A stretch of 64,000 bases of DNA from Hymenobacter lapidiphilus (GCF_003417065.2 NZ_QVLT01000005.1:62001-126000), one strand, 5' to 3'. Shown: positions 17,788-25,723, counted from the first letter of the stretch. The notes: generated by a model from the sequence alone, not told the origin. Made by a program: numbers and translations.

Positions 17788-18198
17788 CTAAAAAGGCGTG
17801 CGGCGGGCGTGGTTGGAGCCCCACTTCAGCGCCACCGACAGCACGATAAACCACAGGCTGGCCACCAGGGTGTTGGCAATGATGAAGTAGCGCATGTAGG
17901 AGTCGGGGGCAGCCTCCTGGGCCAGGGCTCCGCGCCAGGCCAGCAGGGCGCCCAGCCCGGCCGCCAGTAGCAGCACCAGCATCCAGTGCTGGGGCCGGTA
18001 CAGGCCCTGGTGGGTAAGGGCCGGCACCGCATGGTTGAACACGTAGTAGAACACCATTACCAGCGCCAGGGTCACCAGCAGCGTGTTAAGGCCCACGGAG
18101 TTGAATATCTCCGCTTTATATAAGCCGTAAAAAGGCGTTTTGCGGTCGTAAAACCAGCCAATAAGTACGGTATAGAGGTTGTTGAAGAAAGATTGCAT
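17788..18198 (-). CDS. Three-TM membrane protein of the accessory operon
   Basis: A 136-residue protein of unknown family. It has a short cytoplasmic-looking start (MQSFFNNLYTVLIGWFYDRK) and three TM helices at about 36-55 (VGLNTLLVTLALVMVFYYVF), 71-91 (HWMLVLLLAAGLGALLAW) and 104-124 (YFIIANTLVASLWFIVLSVA), then a short basic tail. It lies between the vWA-like lipoprotein gene and the tubulin-like gene on the same strand. The gaps on each side are filled by inverted repeats. It could be a membrane receptor or anchor for the tubulin-like protein; this is inference from position only. Confidence 0.72.
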   Translation of the reverse strand: MQSFFNNLYTVLIGWFYDRKTPFYGLYKAEIFNSVGLNTLLVTLALVMVFYYVFNHAVPALTHQGLYRPQHWMLVLLLAAGLGALLAWRGALAQEAAPDSYMRYFIIANTLVASLWFIVLSVALKWGSNHARRTPF

Positions 18199-18233
18199 CG
18201 GGAGAGAAGATTAAATGGTCGGTTCTGGTTGAA

Positions 18234-18362
18234 CGATGTAGAGACGCAATATTTTGCGTCTCGTCGTTGAACGGTAGTAGAAAAGGTCGTCATTGAACAA
18301 ACTGGGGTCTGTCAGACCAACATCAGCAACGACGAGACGCAAGATATTGCGTCTCTACATCG
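18234..18362. repeat. Inverted repeat with GAGACGCAATAT arms, each itself palindromic
   Basis: The left arm begins CGATGTAGAGACGCAATATT (18234-18253) and ends in the CGTTGAAC motif (18265-18272). The right arm (18327-18362) is its reverse complement with one or two changes. Each arm folds alone (GAGACGCAA with TTGCGTCTC). It sits between two co-directional genes of the accessory operon. Confidence 0.9.
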
Positions 18363-18372
18363 TCTTGTTTAC

Positions 18373-19737
18373 TCAATCGCTAGTGGTGAGGGTAAAATCG
18401 GTGGTGAAAACGGGCGGCAGCTGCTGCGGGTAGGCGCCGCGCAGGCCGGCCATGATGTCGGTCAGGCGATAGGTGCGCGGGGTGGGGCCGGGCGGATTGT
18501 CGTTTTCGGTACTCCACTGGGCCACCCAGGCCGGCACGCCGGGGGCCGGCAGGGCTATTTGCAGTGTAGCCCCTCCTTTGGGCAGGGCCGTTACGCCCAG
18601 GCGCAGCACGTGGGTGTAGGCGGCCAGTTTCGGGGCCTCGCCCGCGTTTAGGCGCCGCACCGATTTGGGCAGCAGGCGCACCGTGCCGCCGGGCAGCGTG
18701 GCCTTCAGGTTGTCATTGAGGAAAGCCGGTTCGCGCCAGGCGGCCGGCAACTGGTCCAGGTTCAGGGCTATCGAAAACTCCACGCCCTGCTTAACGCCGT
18801 CCACATCAAGTTTCTTGCTTACGCCGCCTCCCGCGTACGAAACCGAGCCCCCGCCGCCCTGGAACAGCGGGCTGGTAGCCGGCACCTGCGTGAGGATGGC
18901 CACGGCGGGCACGGCCGAAAAAGTCAGGCCGAAATAGGCCTGGGGCGTTTTGGGGCCCGGTTCAGGCAGCACCTCGTTGAGGTAGCGGCCCACAGCAGCC
19001 GGCTGGCCTACCACCCAAATATAGTAGGGCATTGTAGTACCTTTTAAAGCCAGCTGCTGCTTGCCGGGGAGTTTCACAGCCGGGTAAAATGTGCCGGAAA
19101 AAGCGGAGGTTTCGGCCCGCACCGCCACGGCCAGCTGCTGTTTGCTCACGGGCAGCAGCGCATCGGTAATCAAATCCCGCATCTGGCCGGTCTTCGCGCC
19201 ATTCTGGGGGCCATAGATGAAGTCGGAGATAACAATGCTCACCTTATCGGGCCCCTGGGGCTGGCGGAGCACGCTTTCCAGCATCTCGGGCAGCTCGGTG
19301 CCCAGCGCAGCCTCTTTGGTCTGGCCCTGCACCACGTCGCGGAAATGGGCGTAGGGCGTGCCGGTAGGCGCGCTCTTCAGTAGCAGTGCGAATTGGGCAT
19401 CGGCCACGGCCGGGCTGCTACGGGTGCGCGAGGCCAGCAAGCTCACTTTATTCTGGAAAGCAGTAGGCTCGGTGGCGGCCGTATTCACCGGCATAAAGCC
19501 CTTCATGCCCCCCGACAGCTCCAGAAACACGCTTACCTTCAGCGGTGCGACTTTCGGGGCCGCTGCGCTGGTAGCGGTAGTATTGGTGACGGTATCAACG
19601 TAGCCGGGTTCCGAATCAGCCCCACCGCAACTGCCGAGGAGCAGGGCCAGCGGCAGCAACAGGGTGGCGGCGCGGGTAGGGGAGGGGGAAATGAAAAGAC
19701 GCGGGGGCTGCTTGGGTCGGAGTAGGCCGGCTGGCAT
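18373..19737 (-). CDS. vWA-like lipoprotein of the accessory operon
   Basis: A protein of about 454 residues. The start MPAGLL leads to a hydrophobic segment and lipobox (LALLLGSC, Cys37), so it is probably a lipoprotein. A von Willebrand factor A-like core follows: strand KVSVFLELSGGM at 67-78, where the usual MIDAS Asp-x-Ser-x-Ser reads Glu-x-Ser-x-Gly, and the second strand KVSIVISDFIYGP at 165-177, which retains Ser-Asp. Metal binding may therefore be altered. The C-terminal 250 residues look beta-rich without a match. It is the first gene of the minus-strand operon. An ATG nine codons upstream is an alternative start. Likely role: envelope sensor or adaptor for the motor complex (inference). 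Confidence 0.75.
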   Translation of the reverse strand: MPAGLLRPKQPPRLFISPSPTRAATLLLPLALLLGSCGGADSEPGYVDTVTNTTATSAAAPKVAPLKVSVFLELSGGMKGFMPVNTAATEPTAFQNKVSLLASRTRSSPAVADAQFALLLKSAPTGTPYAHFRDVVQGQTKEAALGTELPEMLESVLRQPQGPDKVSIVISDFIYGPQNGAKTGQMRDLITDALLPVSKQQLAVAVRAETSAFSGTFYPAVKLPGKQQLALKGTTMPYYIWVVGQPAAVGRYLNEVLPEPGPKTPQAYFGLTFSAVPAVAILTQVPATSPLFQGGGGSVSYAGGGVSKKLDVDGVKQGVEFSIALNLDQLPAAWREPAFLNDNLKATLPGGTVRLLPKSVRRLNAGEAPKLAAYTHVLRLGVTALPKGGATLQIALPAPGVPAWVAQWSTENDNPPGPTPRTYRLTDIMAGLRGAYPQQLPPVFTTDFTLTTSD

Positions 19738-19983
19738 AGAATAAGCAGGGTAAAAAAGAAACAAAGTAATTGCTAAGGCGCTGGTCCGGCGCGAGCCAAG
19801 AGGAGTTCAGGCAGAAATCGGACGGGTAGGCCGCTTCAAAAAGCTAAGTACACCAAAAATCTGGTAACCCACCGGCCGCGCGGCCCCTGGCAAAGCAAAG
19901 GCCAAAACCCAATCGGTGTGCCCGTGGTACAAGCCGATGAAGTATCTTGGAGCCCTGCTCAACCCCGTCGCCACTTTCTGCCC
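19738..19983. promoter_or_regulatory. Divergent intergenic region of the accessory system
   Basis: This 246-base gap separates the minus-strand seven-gene operon from the plus-strand paralogue gene, so it should hold promoters for both. On the minus strand a TACTTTG (19762-19768 region) resembles a -7 box one base short of TAnnTTTG. No convincing -33 element or operator palindrome was found. Assigned by position rather than motif. Confidence 0.4.
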
Positions 19984-21411
19984 ATGAAATTCTGCCTGCC
20001 CTCGCTGCTCCTGCTCTTGCTAACCTTGTTGGTCCCCGCTCGGGCCCAAACTGCTCCCGGCCAGCCCACCCTTGACGAGCAGAAGGTGCAAATCTGGTGT
20101 GCCACTGTGCGCTACGTCTACGACGACAACGGCCGGCCCAACCTCAAAAGCAAGCTCAACTGCGGCGGCTCGCTCAAGGCCCTCGAAAATAGCATCAAGG
20201 CCGACAGTCAGAAAGTATACAGCCTGCTCTACCGCCCGCTGGAGGGTCAGGGGGAAATCTACAAGGGCCTGAATTCCAATGAAGCCCGCCTGCAAAAATT
20301 GACCTCCCAAATCGTGGCGAAGCTTAAGTCGTCGGCCGCCCGCCGGGCCAACCCGGCCCGCATGGAGCGCCTGACGGCCCTCGAAACAGCCCTGACTACC
20401 TACGTAAAAAGCGGTACCCCCATTGGGACGCTGGCAGCTACCGAGGCGCCCGAAAACACGGCTGACTTCGCCGCCGACGATACCACCGTAACCGACGCCG
20501 GCCTGAGTGAGGCAGGCGTAACCGGCCCTGGCCCGGCCCGCCCGCCCGCCGCCAGTGAGAGCGTGATGGACAAGTTGTTTGCCCCGCTGGCGCTCATTAT
20601 GGCCCTATTGAGCCTAGTGCTCTTCTGGCTGATGAGCCGCAAAGTGGCGGCGCTGGCCGAGCGCCTGGGCCAGTTGCGTCCCCTGGCCGCCCCCACTACC
20701 GCCTCGCCCGCCGGCCACCTCACTGCCACCCAACGCCGCGAAGTAGAGCAGCTCGTGGACCAGCTGGTAGCCCAGCGCATGGCCGCTGATTTGGCCGAAG
20801 CGCCCGCCCCGGCCGAGCCAGCTACCCCCGCCGTTTTTCCCGCTTCGGCCTTCATTTCCAATGTATTACTGGCTACGCCTTCCGCACCAATTGACACCCC
20901 GGCTCCAGTCCAAACCCAGGCTGCGGCTACGGTAGTGGAAGCGCCCGTGGCTTTGTCGGCAGTACCCGCTCCGCCGCTGGTTATGCCGGCCGGCTCGCCC
21001 GCCACCGCCCCCCGCGACGAGTTTACCAGCCTGGTGCCGCCCGTGCCACTGCCAGCAACGGCAGCCGCTGAGCCGGAGCCCGCCGCCCAGGCGCAGTTCA
21101 CGCGCTACGCGGCAGGGCCGGTTGATGGGGCTTTTCACGAAGCCGACCTCACGCCCGAGCCCCAGCCCGACAGCCGCTACCAGCTCTACTTCGACCCCCA
21201 GTGGCCCGAGCTGGCCACTTTCAGCCTCGCCCCCGACTTTGCCCGGCAAGCCCAGGCCGTGGCCAATCAGGCTGATGCGTTGCGCGGGGCCTGCCGATTC
21301 GAGCCCCCTACGGGCCCGGTTTCGCATGTGCTCGTGGAGGAGGAAGGCGTGCTGAGCCAGCAGGCCGGACGCTGGCAGTTGGAGCAGCTGGCGGGCTTGC
21401 GCTTTGAGTAA
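19984..21411 (+). CDS. Signal-anchored single-TM protein, divergent paralogue of the 11129-12475 product
   Basis: A 475-residue protein. The start chosen gives the signal peptide MKFCLPSLLLLLLTLLVPAR; an in-frame GTG 22 codons upstream lacks signal features. Next is TLDEQKVQIWCATVRYVYDD, matching DEQKGQIW of the paralogue. A TM helix lies at about 197-215 (LFAPLALIMALLSLVLFWLM), then a long Ala/Pro-rich linker. The C-terminal domain (ATFSLAPDFARQAQAVANQA, then LSQQAGRWQLEQLAGLRF) aligns with the end of the paralogue (ASFTLNPHVDQEMLI and LQRQADGWQVLERARLVI). The paralogue's coiled coil is largely replaced by a low-complexity linker. It is transcribed away from the motor operon and may be an alternative subunit. 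Confidence 0.8.
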   Translation: MKFCLPSLLLLLLTLLVPARAQTAPGQPTLDEQKVQIWCATVRYVYDDNGRPNLKSKLNCGGSLKALENSIKADSQKVYSLLYRPLEGQGEIYKGLNSNEARLQKLTSQIVAKLKSSAARRANPARMERLTALETALTTYVKSGTPIGTLAATEAPENTADFAADDTTVTDAGLSEAGVTGPGPARPPAASESVMDKLFAPLALIMALLSLVLFWLMSRKVAALAERLGQLRPLAAPTTASPAGHLTATQRREVEQLVDQLVAQRMAADLAEAPAPAEPATPAVFPASAFISNVLLATPSAPIDTPAPVQTQAAATVVEAPVALSAVPAPPLVMPAGSPATAPRDEFTSLVPPVPLPATAAAEPEPAAQAQFTRYAAGPVDGAFHEADLTPEPQPDSRYQLYFDPQWPELATFSLAPDFARQAQAVANQADALRGACRFEPPTGPVSHVLVEEEGVLSQQAGRWQLEQLAGLRFE

Positions 21412-21440
21412 GCAGGCATGCTGTTGAAGTAGTGTCCGTA

Positions 21441-21466
21441 CAGCCGATTCACTGGTTGAATCGGCC
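21441..21466 (+). terminator. Short hairpin after the accessory block
   Basis: CAGGCCGATTCA-type stem: CAGCCGATTCA (21441-21451), four-base loop, TTGAATCGGCCTG (21456-21466 region). There is only a short T run after it, so termination is plausible but not certain. Confidence 0.55.
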
Positions 21467-21553
21467 TGTTAACATAGGCTCAGATTGTACGGCCTCGTGG
21501 GCGAATTCCCGCCGTCGGGGTTATCTTCGGCCATTCACCCATATTCCCTCCCT

Positions 21554-23743
21554 ATGCGCAAACTTACTGTTCCGCTGCTGGCGCTGGCTGGCCTGGCCGC
21601 CTGCCGCTCCTCGCAGCCGGCTATGCCCACGGCCTCTGCCCCCGATGCCAAAACTGCCGTTTCTTCCTCGAATAAATTCGTGCTCAACTACCCCGAATCC
21701 CGTAAATCCGACCAGAAGGACGACTATTTCGGCACCTCCGTGGCCGACCCTTACCGCTGGCTCGAAGACCCCGATGCGCCCGAGACCAAGAGCTGGGTAA
21801 CGGCCGAAAATAAGGTGACGTTTGGCTACCTGGAGCAGATTCCGTTTCGCGACAAAATCCGCGAGCGGCTGACCACGCTCTGGAATTACGAGAAGTTCGG
21901 CATTCCGCAGCAGGAAGGCAACACGCTGTATTTCAGTAAGAACGATGGTCTGCAGAACCAGGCGGTGCTCTACGTGCAGCCTGAAGGGTCCGATGCGGCG
22001 GCCGAGGTGCTGCTCGACCCCAACAAGTTTTCGGCCGACGGTACTACGGCCCTGGCCGGCACGTTCTTCTCGCACGACCACCGCTACATGGCCTACGCCA
22101 CCAGCGGCGGCGGCTCAGACTGGCAGACGATGAAGGTGCTCGACCTGAAAACGCGCCAGCCGATGTCCGACCAGCTCGACTGGGTGAAGGTTTCAGGGGC
22201 ATCCTGGTATAAAAACGGCTTCTTCTATAGCCGCTACGATGCGCCCAAGGCCGGCGAAAACAAGCTGGCCGGCAAAAACGAGTACCATAAGGTGTACTAC
22301 CACACCCTCGGCAAGCCCCAGAGCACCGACCGCCTGGTGTACGAGGACCCTAAAAGCGCGCTGGGCTTCCGCATGGTAAGCACCACCGACGACGAGCGTT
22401 TCCTGGCCCTGTACCTCACCGATGGCAAGGCCGACGGCAACCGCCTCTCGGTACGCGACCTGACCGACCGCAAGCAGGAGGGAAGCTTCACGCCGCTCAT
22501 CACGAGCTACGAGCACAACAACTCGGTGGTGGGCAACGTGGGCGGACAGCTGCTTGTGCTCACCAACAACGGCGCGCCCAACTACCGCGTCGTGCTCATC
22601 GACCCCAAAAAGCCCCAGGAGAAAAACTGGAAAACCGTGCTGCCCGAAACCCAGCAGAAGCTCGAAGGCGTCGACCACGTGGGTGGCTATCTGGTGGCCT
22701 CGTATCTGAAGGACGCCAGCAGCCTGATTAAGGTGTACACCGAGAAGGGCGAGTTCAAGCACGATGTGGCCCTGCCGGCCCTGGGCACGGCCTCGGGCTT
22801 CGGTGGCAAGCGCGACGCGAAGGAGGTGTACTACGCCTTCACCTCGTTCACGTACCCGACCACCATCTACAAGTACGACCTGGCCACCAACACCAGCACC
22901 GTATTCCGGGCCCCGAAGGTGGATGTGAATCCGCAGGACTACGTCACCACGCAGGTATTCTACGGCAGCAAAGACGGCACGAAGGTGCCCATGTTCATCA
23001 CCCACAAGAAGGGCCTGAAGCTCGACGGCCAGAACCCCACATACCTGTACGCTTACGGCGGATTTAATATCTCGCTCACGCCCGGCTTCTCGGTGGCCCG
23101 CATGCTGTGGCTCGAAAACGGCGGCATCATCGCCATTCCCAACCTGCGGGGCGGGGGCGAGTACGGCGAGGCCTGGCACAAAGCCGGCATGACGCCCAAC
23201 AAGCAAAACGTGTTCGACGACTTTATTGCCGCCGCCGAGTACCTGAAGGTGCAGGGCTACACCAGCACCGGCAAGCTGGCCATGGCCGGCGGCTCGAACG
23301 GCGGCCTGCTGGTGGGCGCCACCATGACGCAGCGCCCCGACCTGTGCAAAGTGGCCTTCCCGGCCGTGGGCGTTATGGACATGCTCCGCTACCAGAAGTT
23401 CACCATCGGCTGGAACTGGGCTCCCGAGTACGGCACCTCCGACAGCTACGAGCAGTTCCAGAACCTCTACAAGTTCTCGCCGCTGCACAACCTGAAGCCC
23501 GCCGACTACCCCGCCACTATGATTACCACCGCCGACCACGACGACCGCGTAGTGCCGGCGCACTCCTTCAAATTCGCCGCTGCCCTGCAGGCCGCCAACA
23601 CCGGCCCCAACCCCCAGCTCGTCCGGGTAGATGTAAACGCGGGCCACGGCGCGGGCAAAAGCACCAAGCTCCAGATTCAGGAGTGGGCCGATATCTGGTC
23701 GTTCGCCTTCTACAACATGGGCGTCCAGCCATTCGGAAAGTAA
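21554..23743 (+). CDS. Prolyl oligopeptidase family serine peptidase (S9)
   Basis: A 729-residue enzyme that cleaves short peptides after proline or a related residue. It starts MRKLTVPLLALAGLAACRSS, a lipoprotein signal with Cys17, so it is probably tethered in the periplasm or at the surface. Residues about 50-430 form the beta-propeller (DPYRWLEDPDAPETKSWVTA is the usual N-terminal motif). The alpha/beta-hydrolase domain has GGSNGGLL with the catalytic Ser near 580, the catalytic Asp in DHDDRVVPAHSFKF and the catalytic His in NAGHGAGKS. The length is typical. It is monocistronic, with inverted repeats before the next gene. Confidence 0.94.
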   Translation: MRKLTVPLLALAGLAACRSSQPAMPTASAPDAKTAVSSSNKFVLNYPESRKSDQKDDYFGTSVADPYRWLEDPDAPETKSWVTAENKVTFGYLEQIPFRDKIRERLTTLWNYEKFGIPQQEGNTLYFSKNDGLQNQAVLYVQPEGSDAAAEVLLDPNKFSADGTTALAGTFFSHDHRYMAYATSGGGSDWQTMKVLDLKTRQPMSDQLDWVKVSGASWYKNGFFYSRYDAPKAGENKLAGKNEYHKVYYHTLGKPQSTDRLVYEDPKSALGFRMVSTTDDERFLALYLTDGKADGNRLSVRDLTDRKQEGSFTPLITSYEHNNSVVGNVGGQLLVLTNNGAPNYRVVLIDPKKPQEKNWKTVLPETQQKLEGVDHVGGYLVASYLKDASSLIKVYTEKGEFKHDVALPALGTASGFGGKRDAKEVYYAFTSFTYPTTIYKYDLATNTSTVFRAPKVDVNPQDYVTTQVFYGSKDGTKVPMFITHKKGLKLDGQNPTYLYAYGGFNISLTPGFSVARMLWLENGGIIAIPNLRGGGEYGEAWHKAGMTPNKQNVFDDFIAAAEYLKVQGYTSTGKLAMAGGSNGGLLVGATMTQRPDLCKVAFPAVGVMDMLRYQKFTIGWNWAPEYGTSDSYEQFQNLYKFSPLHNLKPADYPATMITTADHDDRVVPAHSFKFAAALQAANTGPNPQLVRVDVNAGHGAGKSTKLQIQEWADIWSFAFYNMGVQPFGK

Positions 23744-23755
23744 GTTTTTTAGCGT

Positions 23756-23820
23756 TTAGTTGATAGTGCTTCGCGCTTACGGCATTTCGAACTGCCTAAG
23801 CACGAAGCACTATTAACTAA
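23756..23820. repeat. Inverted repeat with ATAGTGCTTCG arms
   Basis: TTAGTTGATAGTGCTTCGCG (from 23756) pairs with TAAGCACGAAGCACTATTAA (ending near 23820), with a central GGCATTTCGAACTGCC hairpin. It follows the peptidase stop and may terminate transcription. Confidence 0.8.
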
Positions 23821-23833
23821 GCACAAAGCACCG

Positions 23834-23841
23834 TATCTTTG
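23834..23841 (+). promoter_or_regulatory. Bacteroidota -7 box (TATCTTTG) before a small lipoprotein gene
   Basis: TATCTTTG fits TAnnTTTG exactly and lies 44 bases before the ATG at 23885. No clear -33 TTG at the right spacing. Confidence 0.45.
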
Positions 23842-23884
23842 CGGCTGCAACCCGCGTAAGCGCCTTAGTCCTTTGCTTTCTGAT

Positions 23885-24103
23885 ATGAAAAAAATGTCCC
23901 TGCTCGGCCTGATGGCCGGTTCGCTGCTGCTCTCCGCTACCTCCTGTAGCAACCCCGACTACGAGCGGCAGGAAGATATGACCGTTGCGCCGCTGGCTTA
24001 CCCTGCGCCAGTCGATACTACGGGTGGTAAAACCGACGAAATCCGCGAAATCAACGCCGTTAACGCCACCGAATCCATCAAGAAAATGCAGCCGGTAATG
24101 TAA
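23885..24103 (+). CDS. Small lipoprotein of unknown function
   Basis: A 72-residue protein starting MKKMSLLGLMAGSLLLSATS, followed by the lipobox Cys21. The mature part is short and polar (SNPDYERQEDMTVAPLAYPA) and ends in a helix (IREINAVNATESIKKMQPVM). No known domain. The signal sequence, the -7 box upstream and a strong terminator downstream support a real, independently expressed gene. An in-frame TTG four codons upstream is less likely as start. Confidence 0.75.
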   Translation: MKKMSLLGLMAGSLLLSATSCSNPDYERQEDMTVAPLAYPAPVDTTGGKTDEIREINAVNATESIKKMQPVM

Positions 24104-24122
24104 TTGCCGCTCCGGGCAATAC

Positions 24123-24170
24123 AAAGCAGCAAGAGCAGCGCGCCCACAGGGCCGCTGCTCTTGCTGCTTT
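24123..24170 (+). terminator. Strong hairpin terminator
   Basis: AAAGCAGCAAGAGCAGCG (24123-24140) pairs with CGCTGCTCTTGCTGCTTT (24153-24170), ending in T residues. It lies directly after the small lipoprotein gene. Confidence 0.88.
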
Positions 24171-24232
24171 AGGGGAGCCTTGCGGCCGGCTGTTCGTATG
24201 TTTACCTACTGTTCATCATAAACCAGACCGCC

Positions 24233-24739
24233 ATGTTTATTCGCCGGGGCCGGGAGGCCGATTTGCCGCAGGTGCTGGCCCTGATTCAGGAACTGGCCGA
24301 GTACGAAAAGGCTCCACAGGAGGTAACCAATACGCTGGCCGATATGCAGCGCGACGGGTTCGGGCCCACGCCCATCTTCGGCTTCTTTGTGGCCCTGGAA
24401 GTTCCCGACGGCCCTGTGGTAGGTATTGCGCTGTACTATACTGCCTACTCGACCTGGAAAGGCCGGATGCTGTTTCTGGAAGATTTGGTCGTGACCGAGG
24501 CCATGCGCGGTACGGGCCTGGGGCGGCGGCTGTTCGAGGCCGTGGTGGCCGAGGCCCGCCATAGCGGGGCCCACCGCCTGCGCTGGCAGGTGCTGGAGTG
24601 GAACGAGCCGGCCATCGGTTTCTACCAGAAACTGGGCGCTACCCTCGACCCTGAGTGGCATAACGGCACCCTCACCGCCCAGCAAATCCAGCAGTTTTCC
24701 TGCGACCCAGCCATTGAGGCCGCCGTGCGGGAAGGGTAG
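24233..24739 (+). CDS. GNAT family N-acetyltransferase (diamine acetyltransferase-like)
   Basis: A 168-residue enzyme transferring acetyl from acetyl-CoA to an amine. The GNAT fold is seen from FIRRGREADLPQVLALIQEL at the N-terminus to the CoA pyrophosphate-binding loop RGTGLGRRLF at about residues 91-100. LEDLVVTEAMRG precedes it as motif A, and WNEPAIGFYQKLGA is motif B. The pattern ELAEYEKAP near the start and YYTAYSTWKGR resemble spermidine/spermine-type acetyltransferases; the substrate is not proven. It is monocistronic with an inverted repeat behind it. Confidence 0.88.
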   Translation: MFIRRGREADLPQVLALIQELAEYEKAPQEVTNTLADMQRDGFGPTPIFGFFVALEVPDGPVVGIALYYTAYSTWKGRMLFLEDLVVTEAMRGTGLGRRLFEAVVAEARHSGAHRLRWQVLEWNEPAIGFYQKLGATLDPEWHNGTLTAQQIQQFSCDPAIEAAVREG

Positions 24740-24751
24740 GGGTAGTAGATA

Positions 24752-24822
24752 GAATGCGGGAGCGGCCGGAACGCGTGGATACTGAACGTCAGTGCCCACG
24801 CATTCCTGCCGCTCCCGCATTC
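24752..24822. repeat. Inverted repeat with GAATGCGGGAGCGGC arms
   Basis: GAATGCGGGAGCGGC (24752-24766) pairs with GCCGCTCCCGCATTC (24808-24822). The pairing continues inward, ACGCGTGG with CCACGC. It lies between convergent genes and probably acts as a bidirectional terminator. Confidence 0.82.
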
Positions 24823-24835
24823 TGCCCTTCGACAA

Positions 24836-25135
24836 CTACAGCACTTCCAGCATGGTGCGGAAGGAGGCATAGCGGCCGCCAAAGTGCCGGTCCATGTCGG
24901 CGCGGAGGGCGGGGGCGGCCAGTTCCTGATAGGCCTCAAGCTGCTCCCGGCTCACGGCATAGTACTGCGAGGCGTAGGTAATACCGCTTTCCTCCTCATC
25001 TAACATCCGGCAGAGTTGGCTTTTGAGGAAAAAGCCGGTGGCCATTACCTCCGGCATGTGCGTGTTTTGCATGTACGCCAGCCACTGCTCGGCAATTTCC
25101 GGATCGAGGCTGGTGGTTACGTTGTAAAGAATCAT
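24836..25135 (-). CDS. DUF4286 family protein
   Basis: A 99-residue soluble protein with the family pattern: MILYNVTTSLDPEIAEQWLA at the start, HMPEVMATGFF near 27-37, then SQLCRMLDEEESGITYASQY and a C-terminal FGGRYASFRTMLEV. This looks like a ferredoxin-like antibiotic-monooxygenase/dimeric alpha-beta barrel fold. DUF4286 is common and uncharacterised in Bacteroidota. It stands alone. Confidence 0.85.
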   Translation of the reverse strand: MILYNVTTSLDPEIAEQWLAYMQNTHMPEVMATGFFLKSQLCRMLDEEESGITYASQYYAVSREQLEAYQELAAPALRADMDRHFGGRYASFRTMLEVL

Positions 25136-25231
25136 GAGCGGGTTATTGGGGTAAACAGCTAAGGCTTTAAAGGACGGATTGTCTTCCTGCGCAAATTTAG
25201 GACGACAAAGCCTACTCTGACCACCTGCTCA

Positions 25232-25681
25232 TCAGACCCGCATATCGTCAAATTGGAAGTCCTTGATGCGGGCCTGAATGTCTTTCGACGACAGGTTTTC
25301 GCGGATGGCGGTCTGGGTGAGTTCGGCCAGCTCGGCGTCGCCGGCGAAGCGCAGGGCCAGAATCTGGCCGAGCTTGAGCTGGCTTTCGAGCGGGCGCAGG
25401 CTCTGGCCGGTTACCTCGAAGTAGCGTTGGCGCACTTCCAGCCGCAATAGCCGGTCCTGGAGCGTGAGGGCGTAGTGCTGACGCAGCATCAGCAGCACCC
25501 CGAAGCCCACCACGGCCAGCGCGGCCACCGTAAACCAGAGGCGCGAAATTTCGGAGTCGTCGCCGGCCACCGTGAGGTAGCGACGCACACCGTAGATGGC
25601 CAGAATCAGGGCCGCCGGCAGCAGCACGAAGTGGTGCCAGGGGTAGAACATGAGCGTATTCTTGGTCGGTTTGGTGGCCAT
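25232..25681 (-). CDS. DUF6526 family membrane protein
   Basis: A 149-residue protein with two TM helices (about 15-30, HFVLLPAALILAIYG; about 46-65, LWFTVAALAVVGFGVLLM). A conserved soluble part follows: RLEVRQRYFEVTGQSLRPLE, then ILALRFAGDAELAELTQTAI and SSKDIQARIKDF. This matches the DUF6526 pattern as I know it; function unknown. It lies downstream of a terminator on the same strand, so it has its own promoter, not identified. Confidence 0.8.
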   Translation of the reverse strand: MATKPTKNTLMFYPWHHFVLLPAALILAIYGVRRYLTVAGDDSEISRLWFTVAALAVVGFGVLLMLRQHYALTLQDRLLRLEVRQRYFEVTGQSLRPLESQLKLGQILALRFAGDAELAELTQTAIRENLSSKDIQARIKDFQFDDMRV

Positions 25682-25723
25682 AGGAAGCGGATTGGGGTGA
25701 AATGTGAACTGCTGATACGCAAA

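Noticed and set aside
8723..21411. Labelling the block as a Zorya defence system
   Set aside because: Only ZorA/ZorB-like proteins are present; no ZorC, helicase-type ZorD or HNH-type ZorE was found, and the actin- and tubulin-like genes are not part of known Zorya types.
22193..23647. Minus-strand reading frame of 484 codons opposite the prolyl oligopeptidase
   Set aside because: The plus-strand frame has all catalytic motifs; this one is Val/Gly/His-rich without a domain.
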